From Clostridia bacterium (GTDB taxonomy: Bacteria > Bacillota > Clostridia > Oscillospirales > CAG-272), in NCBI GenBank assembly GCA_017456145.1, contig JAFTJZ010000026.1, forward strand, positions 124,001 through 188,000: DNA of 64,000 nucleotides. The letters run 5' to 3'. Shown here one piece after another: positions 26,870-36,571 of the stretch (position 1 is its first letter; each line of letters begins with the position of its first letter). A program made the translations under genes and the position numbers. The notes below the pieces were generated by a model. The model did not search any database. It worked only from the letters and a program-made list of their open reading frames with translations, and was not told the DNA's origin.

Positions 26870-27915
26870 TGAAATTGATCATTGACGTGATGGGCGGCGA
26901 CAAGGCCCCCGAGGAGACGGTGCGCGGTGCTCTTGCCGCGATTGCCGAATACGGTTCACGCGCTGAATATATTCTTGTCGGCGATGAGCCGCAGATCCGT
27001 AAAATCGCAGAGGAGGCCGCAGCGAGCCTTGACGGCATCCGTATCGTTCATACCGAGTCGGTTATTACCATGGAGGATAATCCCGTGTGCGTCGTGCGCA
27101 CAAAAAAAGATTCCTCCATGTCCACGGCACTGCGTATGTTGGCTGAGGGTGAGGGAGATGCCGTTGTCAGCACGGGCAACACCGGGGCACTTTTTACCGG
27201 TGCGATGTTGATCGTCAAAAAGATCAAGCATCTGCAGCGCGCCGGCATTGCATCCATACTTCCGTTGAAAAATCACGTTCTTCTTCTGGATACAGGAGCG
27301 AACGTAGAGGTTACGGAGGAAAATCTTGAACAATTCGCTTACATGGGCGCGGTTTACATGAAAAAGCTGTACGGGATCAAAAAGCCCCGCGTGGGTCTTC
27401 TCAACAACGGAACGGAATCCCACAAGGGCACGCCGCTGCAGCAGGCAGCATATGCAAGACTTTCCGAAAACGATGCAATCAACTTTATCGGAAACGTAGA
27501 AGGAAATATGGTATCCAGAGGTGTCTGTGACGTTCTGGTCACCGACGGCTTTACGGGAAATGTCTTTCTCAAGAGCGTAGAGGGCACGGGTAAATATATC
27601 CTCAGCCTTCTCAAGGAGGTATTTCTTTCCGGGGCTGCCGGGAAAATTGCTTATCTGATGGTCAAAGCACCTCTTTCCAAAATGAAAAAGCAGCTGGATC
27701 CCAATGAGACCGGCGGCGCTCCCATTCTGGGCATCTCTAAGCCCGTGATCAAGGCGCATGGTTCCTCCAATGCCAAGGCCTTTAAGAACGCCATCGGACA
27801 AGCTCTTTCTTATGCTGAGAGCGGTGCGATTGAGGAGATCACCGCTGCTATGGCAGAGTTTACCGAAAAAAAGAAAGAAGACAAGGCGACCGCGGATGTC
27901 GCACCGCAAGCCTGA
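26866..27915 (+). CDS. plsX: phosphate acyltransferase PlsX
   Basis: 349 aa. PlsX converts acyl-ACP to acyl-phosphate for phosphatidic acid synthesis with PlsY. The N-terminal IIDVMGGDKAPEETVRGA is the family hallmark; VVSTGNTGALFTGAM, LLDTGANVE and LLNNGTESHKGT follow. It starts with tandem ATG codons (26866 or 26869) overlapping trmFO. The C-terminal 20 residues are a lysine- and alanine-rich tail. The usual downstream acpP gene is missing between plsX and rnc. Confidence 0.95.
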   Translation: MMKLIIDVMGGDKAPEETVRGALAAIAEYGSRAEYILVGDEPQIRKIAEEAAASLDGIRIVHTESVITMEDNPVCVVRTKKDSSMSTALRMLAEGEGDAVVSTGNTGALFTGAMLIVKKIKHLQRAGIASILPLKNHVLLLDTGANVEVTEENLEQFAYMGAVYMKKLYGIKKPRVGLLNNGTESHKGTPLQQAAYARLSENDAINFIGNVEGNMVSRGVCDVLVTDGFTGNVFLKSVEGTGKYILSLLKEVFLSGAAGKIAYLMVKAPLSKMKKQLDPNETGGAPILGISKPVIKAHGSSNAKAFKNAIGQALSYAESGAIEEITAAMAEFTEKKKEDKATADVAPQA

Positions 27916-27958
27916 ACAAATCATATGCCGCACGGGCGGCAGAACGGAGAATTGATAC

Positions 27959-28675
27959 ATGGAAACATATCCGCGTCCGATGGGTGAGCTGGAATATACC
28001 ATCGGCTACGATTTTCGCAACCGTGCATATCTTGAGCGTGCACTGACACATTCGACTTATTCCAACGAGTCGGGGGCGCCCAATCACCATTTGATGTGCA
28101 ACGAGCGATTGGAATTTTTGGGGGACTCGGTTCTCTCGATCATCACCAGTGAATTTTTATTTGAACATTTTAAGGACTGTCCCGAGGGTGATCTCACGCG
28201 CATGCGCGCGGACGTCGTCTGCGAGAGAGCTCTTGCAAAATATGCCGATAAGATCGGGCTTGGAAAATATCTGCTGCTGGGACGCGGCGAGGATCGCAAC
28301 GGGGGACGGCAAAACCGTTCTATCATTGCGGACGCCTTTGAGGCGCTTTTGGCGGCAATGTATCTGGATGCCGGAAAGGCGCAGGTAACCGAATTTTTGT
28401 TACCCTTTATCCAAGAGGAGATCGATGCACTCAAGCCGGGCGGCTTTTTCGGCGATTTCAAGACGAGGCTGCAACAATTTGTCCAGCAAAATGAGGGCGA
28501 TTTTCTTGAATACAAGACAGTCGGCGAGAGCGGACCCGATCACAAAAAAGAATTTGAAGTCAATGCCATGCTCAACGGAAACATCATCGGTCGCGGCAAG
28601 GGAAGCTCCAAGCGCGCGGCAGAGCAAAGAGCTGCGCAGGATGCGCTGATTCTATTCGGCATTGAGAAAGAATGA
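27959..28675 (+). CDS. rnc: ribonuclease III
   Basis: 238 aa. RNase III cuts double-stranded RNA, including rRNA precursors. The catalytic domain has the signature NERLEFLGDSVLSIITSEFLF (around residues 43-62) and the second acidic cluster DAFEALLAAMYLDAG. The dsRNA-binding domain (about 165-235) carries DFKTRLQQFVQ and GKGSSKRAAEQRAAQDAL. The stop overlaps the next ORF by 4 bp. The rnc-radical SAM-smc-ftsY order is a conserved clostridial arrangement. Confidence 0.96.
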   Translation: METYPRPMGELEYTIGYDFRNRAYLERALTHSTYSNESGAPNHHLMCNERLEFLGDSVLSIITSEFLFEHFKDCPEGDLTRMRADVVCERALAKYADKIGLGKYLLLGRGEDRNGGRQNRSIIADAFEALLAAMYLDAGKAQVTEFLLPFIQEEIDALKPGGFFGDFKTRLQQFVQQNEGDFLEYKTVGESGPDHKKEFEVNAMLNGNIIGRGKGSSKRAAEQRAAQDALILFGIEKE

Positions 28676-29712
28676 CGAAATCACAAAAAAATTATCATAT
28701 TCCCGTATTTATTCCGCATCTTGGCTGCCGTCATCGTTGCGTTTTTTGTGATCAAAGAGCAATTTCCGGGATGCGCGCATTCGATCTGAGCGAGGTAAAG
28801 ACAACCATTGATATGGCGCTTGCCACCATTCAAAAAGAGCAGCGAGACAGGGTGGAAATTGCATTCTTTGGCGGCTCATTTACAGCGATCGATCCCGCAC
28901 TGATGCATACGTTGCTTGATTTGGCACAGAGGTATGTTGATGCGGGAGAGGTGGACGGGATTCGCTTTTCTACCCGTCCCGATGCGGTGAGCGAGGATGT
29001 GCTCGATGCCATAAAACCATACCGCATCAATGCCATTGAGCTCGGGCTGCAGAGTCTTGACGATCGGGTGCTGCTCGCCGCCAAGCGAGGACACACCGCC
29101 CATCAAGCCAAGGACGCGTGCAGGCGCATCGTCTCGCGAGGGTATACCTTGACAGGGCAGATGATGCTCGGTTTGCCAAAGAGTACGGCCGAGTCGGAGG
29201 ATATGACCGCCCGCAGTATTTGCGAGCTGGGAGCGACGGAATGTCGCATCTACCCGACGGTCGTTCTTCGCGGCACGCCTCTCGGAGAAATGGCCCTGCG
29301 CGGTGAATATACTCCGTTGTCTGTTGAGGATGCTGTAGAGCGAGCGGCGACGGTGTTGGATATTTTCGAGCGACGGCAGGTGCGCTGCCTGCGCATCGGG
29401 CTTTGCGAGAATGACGGACTTCATGGCGACCGAGTGATCGGCGGTGCTCACCACCCCGCACTTGGAGAACTGGTCCACGCAGCGGTGTTTTACCGTCGCA
29501 TGGATGCGTTGCTTGGCAAAAACGCATCGGAAATCCGCGAAAACGCGGTTACTTTGCACGTCGCGCGCGGAAAGCGGTCGCAGGCACTTGGCCAGCGCCG
29601 TGGGAATGCGATCGCGCTTTGCGAAAAATACGATGTGCTGCGCATGGATATTGCGGAGGATGACGCACTGACAGGGCATGAGGTGTGTTTGGGATCGGTC
29701 AAGCATATTTGA
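28672..29712 (+). CDS. Elp3-like radical SAM protein
   Basis: 346 aa. The iron-sulphur motif is CRHRCVFC (Cys19, Cys23, Cys26: Cx3Cx2C). Downstream are EIAFFGGSFTAID, an Elp3-type GGSF element, and RFSTRPDAVSEDVLD with ELGLQSLDDRVL, which match the short Elp3-like group encoded between rnc and smc in Clostridia. There is no acetyltransferase domain like that of archaeal and eukaryotic Elp3, so it may act on tRNA or another molecule that is not established. It overlaps rnc by 4 bp. Confidence 0.87.
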   Translation: MTKSQKNYHIPVFIPHLGCRHRCVFCDQRAISGMRAFDLSEVKTTIDMALATIQKEQRDRVEIAFFGGSFTAIDPALMHTLLDLAQRYVDAGEVDGIRFSTRPDAVSEDVLDAIKPYRINAIELGLQSLDDRVLLAAKRGHTAHQAKDACRRIVSRGYTLTGQMMLGLPKSTAESEDMTARSICELGATECRIYPTVVLRGTPLGEMALRGEYTPLSVEDAVERAATVLDIFERRQVRCLRIGLCENDGLHGDRVIGGAHHPALGELVHAAVFYRRMDALLGKNASEIRENAVTLHVARGKRSQALGQRRGNAIALCEKYDVLRMDIAEDDALTGHEVCLGSVKHI

Positions 29713-29750
29713 ACGAATCCACGTAAGACTATACAAGGAGGTTGCATTCA

Positions 29751-32700
29751 TTGTATCTCAAATCATTGGAAATGCAGGGCTTTAAGTCCTTTCCCGATAA
29801 AACCAAGCTGGTCTTTGATACGGAAGACGAGAAAAACCGCGCGCGCGTCGACGTCGGATCGACGGGGGTAACGGTGATCGTCGGACCAAACGGAAGCGGA
29901 AAATCCAATATTTCCGACGCAATGCGTTGGGTTTTGGGCGAGATTTCTTCCAAGAGTCTTCGCGGCTCGAAGATGGAGGACGTTATCTTTGGCGGTGCTG
30001 ACAGTCGCAAGCCGATGAGCTATGCCGAGGTTTCGGTTACTTTCGATAACAGAGACGAAAATAACAAGTTGGATTGTCCTTACGATGAGGTGACGGTGAC
30101 CCGTCGTTATTATCGTGCGGGAGAAAGTGAATATTTTATCAATCGGCGCGCCGTGCGTCTGAAGGATATCTATGAGCTGTTTATGAACACGGGTATCGGG
30201 CGTGACGGCTACTCCATCATCGGACAGGGTAAAATTGCCGAGATGGTATCGAGAAAGAGCGAGGAGCGCCGATCGATTTTTGAGGATGCCTCGGGAATTG
30301 CGAAATATCGTCATAAGAAGACGGATGCCGAGCGAAAGCTGGCGCATACCGAGGAAAATATGGTAAGACTTCGTGATATTTTCGGAGAGATCGAGTCACG
30401 TGTCGGACCGTTGGAAAAAGAGGCGGCGAAGGCAAAAAGAGCCATTGAGCTTTTGGACAGCAAAAAGCGCGCGGATGTCAGTCTTTGGTTGTACGATACG
30501 GAAAAGCTGCGACACGAGCTGGATCGCGCCGAGGAGGAGCTCGGTCGCTCCGCATTTGAACTCAAAACAGCGCAAGAATCCGTGGCATCCATGGAGGAGC
30601 AGAATAACCGTCTGTTTGAGCAATCGCAGAGCAACAAAATGCAGAGCGAGGAGCTGTTGACCGAAATTCGGGCGCAGACCGATGCCAATCACGCACTTGA
30701 CAGCGAATATCGTGTCAAACAGACAACCGTTGAGCACACAAAAGAGCTGCTTGCCGCTACCCGCGGCACGGCGCAGAGTGCGCAGCAGTCGATGACACGA
30801 GAGATGGAAGAGGTCAAGCGCCATCGTGAAAAAATAGCGACGCTGTGTGATGAGGATGCTCTGCTTTTGGATGAGCAGAGCGCGTTGGAGCAAGAGCAAT
30901 CGGCAAATGAAAGTACGATTCGCCATTTGGAAGAGAATATTGCCACGGCAGGGAGCGATCTTCGTACACGCGAGGCGCAGGCGACCGATCTGCGGGTGCG
31001 CTTATCCGTCATTGAGAGTGCACAGCAGAGTGATGACGGCAAAAATGACAGCATGAGAGAAGAGCTCAATCGCTACGAAAGCATCGGCGAGGAGATTCGC
31101 AAGCAGATCGACCGGACGGCAAAGACCATCGCCGAGTACGATGCAACGCTGGAATCTCTGCAAGAGCAGACTCGCGTGATTCAGGAAAAGCGAGCCGATC
31201 GCCAGACAGGGCGAGATCAAGCCGTATCAAGTCGCAACGCATCAGCTCTGCGGCGCGATACCGTAGAGCAGCGCATCCATACCTACCGTGTGATGGAGGA
31301 GCAATTTGAAGGATATTCCGGCAGCGTCCGATTCGTCATGAAACGGTATGGCGAAGGAAGAATTAAGGACAAAAGCGGAAATCCCTGCGGTACGATCTAC
31401 GGGCCGCTCTCCAAGCTGATCTCTGTGCAGGAAAAATTCATTATCGCCATTGAGACCGCTCTGGGAGCGAATTTACAAAATATAGTCGTGGAAAACGAGG
31501 CAACTGCCAATGCCGCCATTTATGCTCTTAAGCATGGCGAGGCAGGAAGAGCGACGTTTCTTCCTTTGACCTCCATGCGCGCAGGCGGCGCGCTTCAGGA
31601 GCTGTCGCGCGCCAAGGGGGCTCGCGGTTTTATCGGAGTAGCCAATGAGTTGGTCGATGCAGATCAAAAATTCGGCGGCGTGCTTTCCAGTCTTTTGGGT
31701 AAAACACTGGTCTTTGATCATTTGGAAAACGCAACGGCTTATACCAAGGGCGCAGGATATCATTCCCGCATTGTTACGCTCGACGGTCAGCAGATCAACG
31801 CCAACGGTTCCTTTACCGGTGGTAGTGTACGCCAAAGCGGCGGTATCCTTTCCCGCGCGGGGGAGATCAAAAAATTGCAGCGCGAGCTGGACGAAATCAA
31901 TCGTACGCTTGGTGTGCTGGATGAGCGACTCAAGGAATTTGATGGGGAGCTTTCCGATATTAACGATCAGCTCTCAACGCTTGATGAGCAGATGAATCTG
32001 ATCGCCGTTTTGCGAAACAGCGAGTCAAGCGCGATGGAGCAGCTCAACGCCAAGCTGGATGCCAACGATACACTGACCCAAAAGCTGCGCGGCGAATATG
32101 AGCAGATCACGGTCATGCATGCGCGTTATGAGGAGGAGCTGGAGGCTCTGCGTGCCGAGGATCGTGCACTGCAGACACAGATCAGCGAAATTGCCGCAGC
32201 GAGAGAGGAGCTGCACGATCGTCAAGTAACCTTGGAGGATCGGCAGGAGGAGATTGCCACAAAGCTGACCGAATATCTGGTGCGGCACAGTGCGCTGCAA
32301 AAGGATATTGAGACTGCGAATATGTTCGTAGTAACCTGCGAGGAGCGCATTTCTGCCTTCTCGGAGCAGCTGCAAGCCCTGCAAAGCCGCAGTGAGGAAT
32401 ACGAAAAGCAAATTGAGACGCTGACGGCAGAGTTAGAGCAAAATCGCGATAATTATGCGGTCGGTGTGACGCGCCTTGATGGGCTGACCGCGCGCAGAAA
32501 GCTGGTTGAGACTGATGGCTTTGCCTTCGAGAAAAAGCTTAATGAGCTGGGGCGCAGGATGCGCGAGAAAATGGACGAGAAGGAGCAGATCTCCCGCGCC
32601 CATGTAAAGAACGAAAATCGTCTCTCCCAGCTGCGAGCCGATCAGGATAAGCTCTCCGGCAAGCTTTGGGAGGAATATGAGCTGACCCGCGCGGATGCAC

Positions 32701-33425
32701 TGGCGCTGGGTTATCCTCCGGTCACGGCGGAAAATCGCATGAGCATCCTCGGACTCCAGACCGAATGCCGCAATAAGCTGCGCGGCATCGGAAACGTGGA
32801 TCTGGATGCGGTGGAAAAATACACCGAGCTCAAAGAGCGTTATGACACCATGAAGGTACAGATCGACGATCTGGAGAAGAGCCGCAAGGAGCTCAACGAT
32901 ATTATCGTTACGCTGGAAGCGGATATGAAAACCTCGTTTGTGGAATCCTTCAATCAAATCAATGAAAACTTCGGGCGTGTCTTTGCCGAGCTGTTCGGCG
33001 GCGGCAGCGCCGAGTTGTCCCTGACCGATCCCGAGAACGTGCTGGAAAGCGGCATTGAGATCAAGGCGGCGCCTCCCGGTAAGATCATCAAGAGCTTGAT
33101 GCAGCTCTCCGGCGGTGAACAATCGTTCATCGGTGTTGCGTTGTTCTTTGCGATTCTGCAGGTCAATCCCACGCCGTTCTGTATTCTCGATGAGATCGAG
33201 GCCGCACTGGACGAGGTCAACGTCGAGCGACTTGCACAGTACATCAAGCGCTACGCGGATGGAACGCAGTTTATTATGATCACACACCGTCGCGGTACCA
33301 TGGCCGCGGCAACACGCCTGTACGGCGTAACCATGCCCGAGCATGGCATTTCCAAGGTGCTCGCTCTGGATGTGGAAAGTATTACCAAGGAAAAAGGAGA
33401 TGACTGGAATGGCATTTTTGGATAA
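29751..33425 (+). CDS. smc: chromosome condensation protein SMC
   Basis: About 1224 aa. SMC dimers with ScpA/ScpB organise and segregate the chromosome. The TTG at 29751 is chosen because AAGGAGG ends 9 nt upstream and the protein then starts YLKSLEMQGFKSFPDKTKL, the standard SMC N-terminus; the TTG at 29742 directly abuts the ribosome binding site. Walker A GPNGSGKSN lies at about 45-53. Two long coiled coils flank the hinge (about 515-670: FEGYSGSVRFVMKR to GGSVRQSGGIL). The C-terminal head has LSGGEQSF and Walker B FCILDEIEAALDE. A short polar insert (DTEDEKNRARVDVGS) sits before Walker A. Its last 17 nt overlap ftsY. Confidence 0.97.
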   Translation: MYLKSLEMQGFKSFPDKTKLVFDTEDEKNRARVDVGSTGVTVIVGPNGSGKSNISDAMRWVLGEISSKSLRGSKMEDVIFGGADSRKPMSYAEVSVTFDNRDENNKLDCPYDEVTVTRRYYRAGESEYFINRRAVRLKDIYELFMNTGIGRDGYSIIGQGKIAEMVSRKSEERRSIFEDASGIAKYRHKKTDAERKLAHTEENMVRLRDIFGEIESRVGPLEKEAAKAKRAIELLDSKKRADVSLWLYDTEKLRHELDRAEEELGRSAFELKTAQESVASMEEQNNRLFEQSQSNKMQSEELLTEIRAQTDANHALDSEYRVKQTTVEHTKELLAATRGTAQSAQQSMTREMEEVKRHREKIATLCDEDALLLDEQSALEQEQSANESTIRHLEENIATAGSDLRTREAQATDLRVRLSVIESAQQSDDGKNDSMREELNRYESIGEEIRKQIDRTAKTIAEYDATLESLQEQTRVIQEKRADRQTGRDQAVSSRNASALRRDTVEQRIHTYRVMEEQFEGYSGSVRFVMKRYGEGRIKDKSGNPCGTIYGPLSKLISVQEKFIIAIETALGANLQNIVVENEATANAAIYALKHGEAGRATFLPLTSMRAGGALQELSRAKGARGFIGVANELVDADQKFGGVLSSLLGKTLVFDHLENATAYTKGAGYHSRIVTLDGQQINANGSFTGGSVRQSGGILSRAGEIKKLQRELDEINRTLGVLDERLKEFDGELSDINDQLSTLDEQMNLIAVLRNSESSAMEQLNAKLDANDTLTQKLRGEYEQITVMHARYEEELEALRAEDRALQTQISEIAAAREELHDRQVTLEDRQEEIATKLTEYLVRHSALQKDIETANMFVVTCEERISAFSEQLQALQSRSEEYEKQIETLTAELEQNRDNYAVGVTRLDGLTARRKLVETDGFAFEKKLNELGRRMREKMDEKEQISRAHVKNENRLSQLRADQDKLSGKLWEEYELTRADALALGYPPVTAENRMSILGLQTECRNKLRGIGNVDLDAVEKYTELKERYDTMKVQIDDLEKSRKELNDIIVTLEADMKTSFVESFNQINENFGRVFAELFGGGSAELSLTDPENVLESGIEIKAAPPGKIIKSLMQLSGGEQSFIGVALFFAILQVNPTPFCILDEIEAALDEVNVERLAQYIKRYADGTQFIMITHRRGTMAAATRLYGVTMPEHGISKVLALDVESITKEKGDDWNGIFG

Positions 33426-34317
33426 GCTGAAGGCAGGCTTGCTCAAAACAAAAAAAGCGCTCTTTGGCGGACTTGAAAATCTGCTCAAGGGATTCGGTAA
33501 GGTGGATGAGGATCTGCTTGATGAGCTGGAGGAGATATTGATCTGCGCTGACGTCGGTGTCGGTGCGACCGAGGAGATCCTTGACGAGCTGCGGGCGCGC
33601 ATCAAGGACGGCAGACTCAAGGAAAAGGAGCAGATCGTTACAGCGTTGCGTGAGATTCTCTCCGAGATGATCGGACAAAGTGCGCCGCTGTGCCTTGAAA
33701 ATACTCCTGCAGTCATTCTCGTCATCGGTGTCAACGGTGCGGGAAAGACGACATCTATCGGAAAGATCGCAAACAGCCTAAAGCGGCAGGGAAAAAAGGT
33801 AGTCGTAGCGGCAGCCGATACCTTCCGTGCGGCGGCAATTGATCAGCTGCAGGTCTGGTGTGATCGCGCAGGTGTCGATATGGTCAAGCAAAGTGAGGGC
33901 TCCGACCCCGCTGCTGTCGTATATGACGCCATCAATTATGCGAAGAATAAGAAGGCCGATGTGTTGCTGGTCGATACGGCAGGGCGCTTGCACAACAAGG
34001 TAAATCTGATGAACGAGCTTGCCAAGATCAACCGCGTCATTGACCGAGAGCTGCCCGGTGTCAGTCGCGAGAATTTCTTGGTGCTGGATGCCACGACCGG
34101 TCAGAACGCTGTTATGCAAGCAAAGGAATTTCGCAATGCTGCGGCGCTTACAGGTCTGATCCTGACCAAGCTGGACGGTACGGCAAAGGGTGGTATGATC
34201 ATTTCGATCCGCCGCGAGCTGAACATCCCCGTCAAGTTTATCGGTGTCGGAGAAAAGATCGACGACATGGAGGTCTTTGACGCCGAGGAATTTGTCAGTG
34301 CGCTGTTTGAAAACTGA
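33409..34317 (+). CDS. ftsY: signal recognition particle receptor FtsY
   Basis: 302 aa from the ATG at 33409, inside the end of smc. FtsY docks SRP-ribosome complexes at the membrane for co-translational insertion. The four-helix N-domain begins FLDKLKAGLLKTKKALFGGLENLL, followed by the GTPase G-domain with GVNGAGKTTSIGKIA, DTFRAAA, LLVDTAGR and TKLDGTAKGG. The acidic A-domain of E. coli FtsY is absent, as in most Gram-positives. The smc-ftsY pair is conserved in Firmicutes. Confidence 0.96.
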   Translation: MAFLDKLKAGLLKTKKALFGGLENLLKGFGKVDEDLLDELEEILICADVGVGATEEILDELRARIKDGRLKEKEQIVTALREILSEMIGQSAPLCLENTPAVILVIGVNGAGKTTSIGKIANSLKRQGKKVVVAAADTFRAAAIDQLQVWCDRAGVDMVKQSEGSDPAAVVYDAINYAKNKKADVLLVDTAGRLHNKVNLMNELAKINRVIDRELPGVSRENFLVLDATTGQNAVMQAKEFRNAAALTGLILTKLDGTAKGGMIISIRRELNIPVKFIGVGEKIDDMEVFDAEEFVSALFEN

Positions 34318-34330
34318 CGAGGTGCGACCA

Positions 34331-34930
34331 ATGAAACTGGTTTTGGCCTCAAAAAATCAAAAAAAGATTGCCGAGCTGCAAGCAATTCTTGGCGAGCTTT
34401 TACCCGACGTGCAGGTACTCTCACTTGCCGATGTCGGAATCACCGAGGACATCGTCGAGGATGGCGAGACCTTCCGCGAAAATGCATTGATCAAAGCAAA
34501 AGCAGCTGCAGCAGCAGGATATATCGGGGTGGGAGATGATTCCGGACTTTGCGTCAATGCGCTTGGAGGTGCCCCCGGCATCTATTCGGCGCGTTATGCG
34601 GGAGAGCATGGCGACGATGCTGCGAATACGGCGCGCTTGCTTGACAATATGAAGGGCAAGGTGGATCGTCGCGCGGCATTTCACTGTGTGATCGCTTGTG
34701 TCTTTCCCGGGAGCGATGAACCGATTGTAACGGAGGGCTCGGTCCGGGGACTGATTACGCAGGCCCCCTGCGGCAACGGTGGCTTTGGCTACGATCCTGT
34801 CTTTTATTACCCGCCGTTCAACTGTACACTGGCAGAGGTGGACGCGAAGAGAAAAAATGAAATATCCCATCGGGGCATGGCACTTCGCGCCTTTGCCGAG
34901 GCGCTGGCTGCACGGCTGAAAAACGAATAA
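34331..34930 (+). CDS. rdgB: XTP/dITP diphosphatase (RdgB/HAM1)
   Basis: 199 aa from the ATG at 34331; the frame runs on inside ftsY without a ribosome binding site. It hydrolyses dITP, XTP and other non-canonical purine triphosphates to keep them out of DNA and RNA. The N-terminus LVLASKNQKKIAELQAIL is the HAM1 signature; later come GDDSGLCVNALGGAPGIYSARYAG and GFGYDPVFYYP. It follows ftsY by 13 bp. Confidence 0.95.
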   Translation: MKLVLASKNQKKIAELQAILGELLPDVQVLSLADVGITEDIVEDGETFRENALIKAKAAAAAGYIGVGDDSGLCVNALGGAPGIYSARYAGEHGDDAANTARLLDNMKGKVDRRAAFHCVIACVFPGSDEPIVTEGSVRGLITQAPCGNGGFGYDPVFYYPPFNCTLAEVDAKRKNEISHRGMALRAFAEALAARLKNE

Positions 34931-34948
34931 CAGTAAGAGGAATACAAA

Positions 34949-35248
34949 ATGGAATTAACAACCAAGCAAAGAGCATATCTTCGTTCTCTGGCAACCAATC
35001 TTGACACCATTATGCAAATCGGCAAGGGCGGTGTCGCCGATGCACTGATCAAAACGGTCAGTGATGCGCTCAAGGCGCGCGAGCTGATCAAAATGCGTGT
35101 TCTGGAAACCGCGGGCTATACCCCGCGTGAGGTTGCACAGGAGCTGGCACAGGCGTGTGAGGCTGAAGTCGTGACCGTGATCGGCAGCAAGATCGTGCTG
35201 TATCGCCCTAACGACGAAAAGCCGAAAATTGAGCTGCCTTCGGCGTAA
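34949..35248 (+). CDS. yhbY: CRM-domain RNA-binding protein YhbY
   Basis: 99 aa, the whole length of one CRM (CRS1-YhbY) domain, which binds pre-50S ribosomes. Visible pieces are LTTKQRAYLRSLATNLDTIMQIGKGGV, the GKGG loop preceded by the helical start, and ITVIGSKIVLYRPN at the end. It lies between rdgB and nadD, a common clostridial order. The C-terminus ends in a short charged tail. Confidence 0.94.
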   Translation: MELTTKQRAYLRSLATNLDTIMQIGKGGVADALIKTVSDALKARELIKMRVLETAGYTPREVAQELAQACEAEVVTVIGSKIVLYRPNDEKPKIELPSA

Positions 35249-35253
35249 GTCTC

Positions 35254-35865
35254 ATGCGTATCGGAATATACGGTGGTACGTTCTCCCCGCCACACAAGGG
35301 ACACGTTGCCGCGGCCAAGGCGTTTATGGAGCAGATGTGGCTGGACCTGCTCTACATCATTCCTACAGGGATCCCTCCGCACAAATCCGCTGACGTCGTT
35401 GTCACACCGCTTGAGCGGCTTGCGATGTGCGAGCGTGCGTTTTCCACACTTGAGGGCGTTATTATCAGCGATATGGAGCTCCGACGCGAGGGAAAAAGCT
35501 ATACGGCGGATACGTTGCGGGAGCTGCACTCGCGCTGCGAAGACGGATCAAGATTATTTTTGCTTATGGGGACGGATATGCTGCTGACGCTTGACAGCTG
35601 GTATCAGCCCGAAGAGATCTTCCGACTTTCTTATCCCGTTTATATGCGGCGAGAGGGGAGCGACCCCATTCTGGATGCGCGGATCGTCAAGCAGATCGAG
35701 AACCTCAAGAATCGTTATGGAAAAGTAGTGAGACGCATTGTCGGCGACGCGTTACCGATCTCAAGCACCATGGTCCGTCGTGCGATTTCCGAAGGGAAGA
35801 GCATTGACGGACTTGTGCCGACTGCGGTGGCACAATATATTCGCGACCATAAATTGTATGTATAA
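35254..35865 (+). CDS. nadD: nicotinate-nucleotide adenylyltransferase
   Basis: 203 aa. NadD adenylates nicotinate mononucleotide in NAD synthesis. The nucleotidyltransferase signature GIYGGTFSPPHKGH lies at 4-17 and the second phosphate-binding motif PISSTMVRR near 170. Its ATG follows the yhbY stop by 5 bp. The following gene yqeK is its usual partner in Firmicutes. Confidence 0.95.
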   Translation: MRIGIYGGTFSPPHKGHVAAAKAFMEQMWLDLLYIIPTGIPPHKSADVVVTPLERLAMCERAFSTLEGVIISDMELRREGKSYTADTLRELHSRCEDGSRLFLLMGTDMLLTLDSWYQPEEIFRLSYPVYMRREGSDPILDARIVKQIENLKNRYGKVVRRIVGDALPISSTMVRRAISEGKSIDGLVPTAVAQYIRDHKLYV

Positions 35866-35886
35866 AACAGAAAGGCGGGATCCAAA

Positions 35887-36549
35887 ATGATGGGGGATGA
35901 AAATAACACTGTCATGACGATTACCGAGCAGATGCTGGATGAGCTCAGGGCTGCACTGCGCGACACCATGTCCGAAAAGCGGTATGCGCATACACTCGGC
36001 GTGGAGCGCATGGCAAAGCGATTGGGCGAACTGTATTGCCCGGATAAAATTGCCCTGTTGCGTGCTGCTGCACTGCTGCACGACATAACAAAAGAAGAAA
36101 CTTTTGAAAAACAATTGCAATTATGCGAACAATTTGGTATAATAGTAGATGAGCTTGACCGCATGGCGCCAAAAACCTTCCACGCCAAGACGGCAGCTGC
36201 GCTGATTCCCGTGAAATATCCCGAATTTGCCGATCCGATCGTCATTGGTGCGGTGCGTTGGCATACAACGGGGCGGGCGGAAATGACGCTGTATGAGCAT
36301 CTGATCTATCTTGCCGATTATATTGATGATACGAGAAAATTTGAAGATTGTGTCAAGCTGAGAGATATGTTCTGGAATCCTGCACCCGCTTGTATGGGGG
36401 AAAAAGAACGGATGCGGCATCTGTTACGGATATTGATCGCCTCTTATGATTTCACGATCAGCGGTCTTCTTGAAGAGGGTGCTCCCATCAGCGCAGACAC
36501 CTTCCATGCGAGAAATCAACTTCTGCTGCGTTTGAAAAAAGAAACATAA
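35887..36549 (+). CDS. yqeK: YqeK HD-domain Ap4A hydrolase
   Basis: 220 aa. YqeK hydrolyses diadenosine tetraphosphate symmetrically to ADP, acting on a stress-linked nucleotide. HD-domain residues are seen as RYAHTLGVERMAKRLG, LLHDITKE (the HD pair) and HAKTAAALI, with TTGRAEMTLYEHLIYLADYID towards the end. It starts at tandem ATGs after AAAGGCGGG. A promoter-like TTGCAA-17-TATAAT lies inside its coding sequence at 36115. It is followed by LCP and rsfS, a typical nadD-yqeK-lcp-rsfS order. Confidence 0.93.
   Translation: MMGDENNTVMTITEQMLDELRAALRDTMSEKRYAHTLGVERMAKRLGELYCPDKIALLRAAALLHDITKEETFEKQLQLCEQFGIIVDELDRMAPKTFHAKTAAALIPVKYPEFADPIVIGAVRWHTTGRAEMTLYEHLIYLADYIDDTRKFEDCVKLRDMFWNPAPACMGEKERMRHLLRILIASYDFTISGLLEEGAPISADTFHARNQLLLRLKKET
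36115..36143 (+). promoter_or_regulatory. possible internal promoter within yqeK
   Basis: TTGCAA (36115-36120), a 17-bp spacer and TATAAT (36138-36143), in frame-neutral position inside yqeK. It could give separate transcription to LCP, rsfS and leuS. The match may be chance. Confidence 0.4.
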
Positions 36550-36571
36550 GATAGGCCTCTTCTCCGTTTCT

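Noticed and set aside
32433-33734. 433-codon leftward frame across the smc/ftsY junction
   Set aside because: Antisense shadow of two clearly identified genes.
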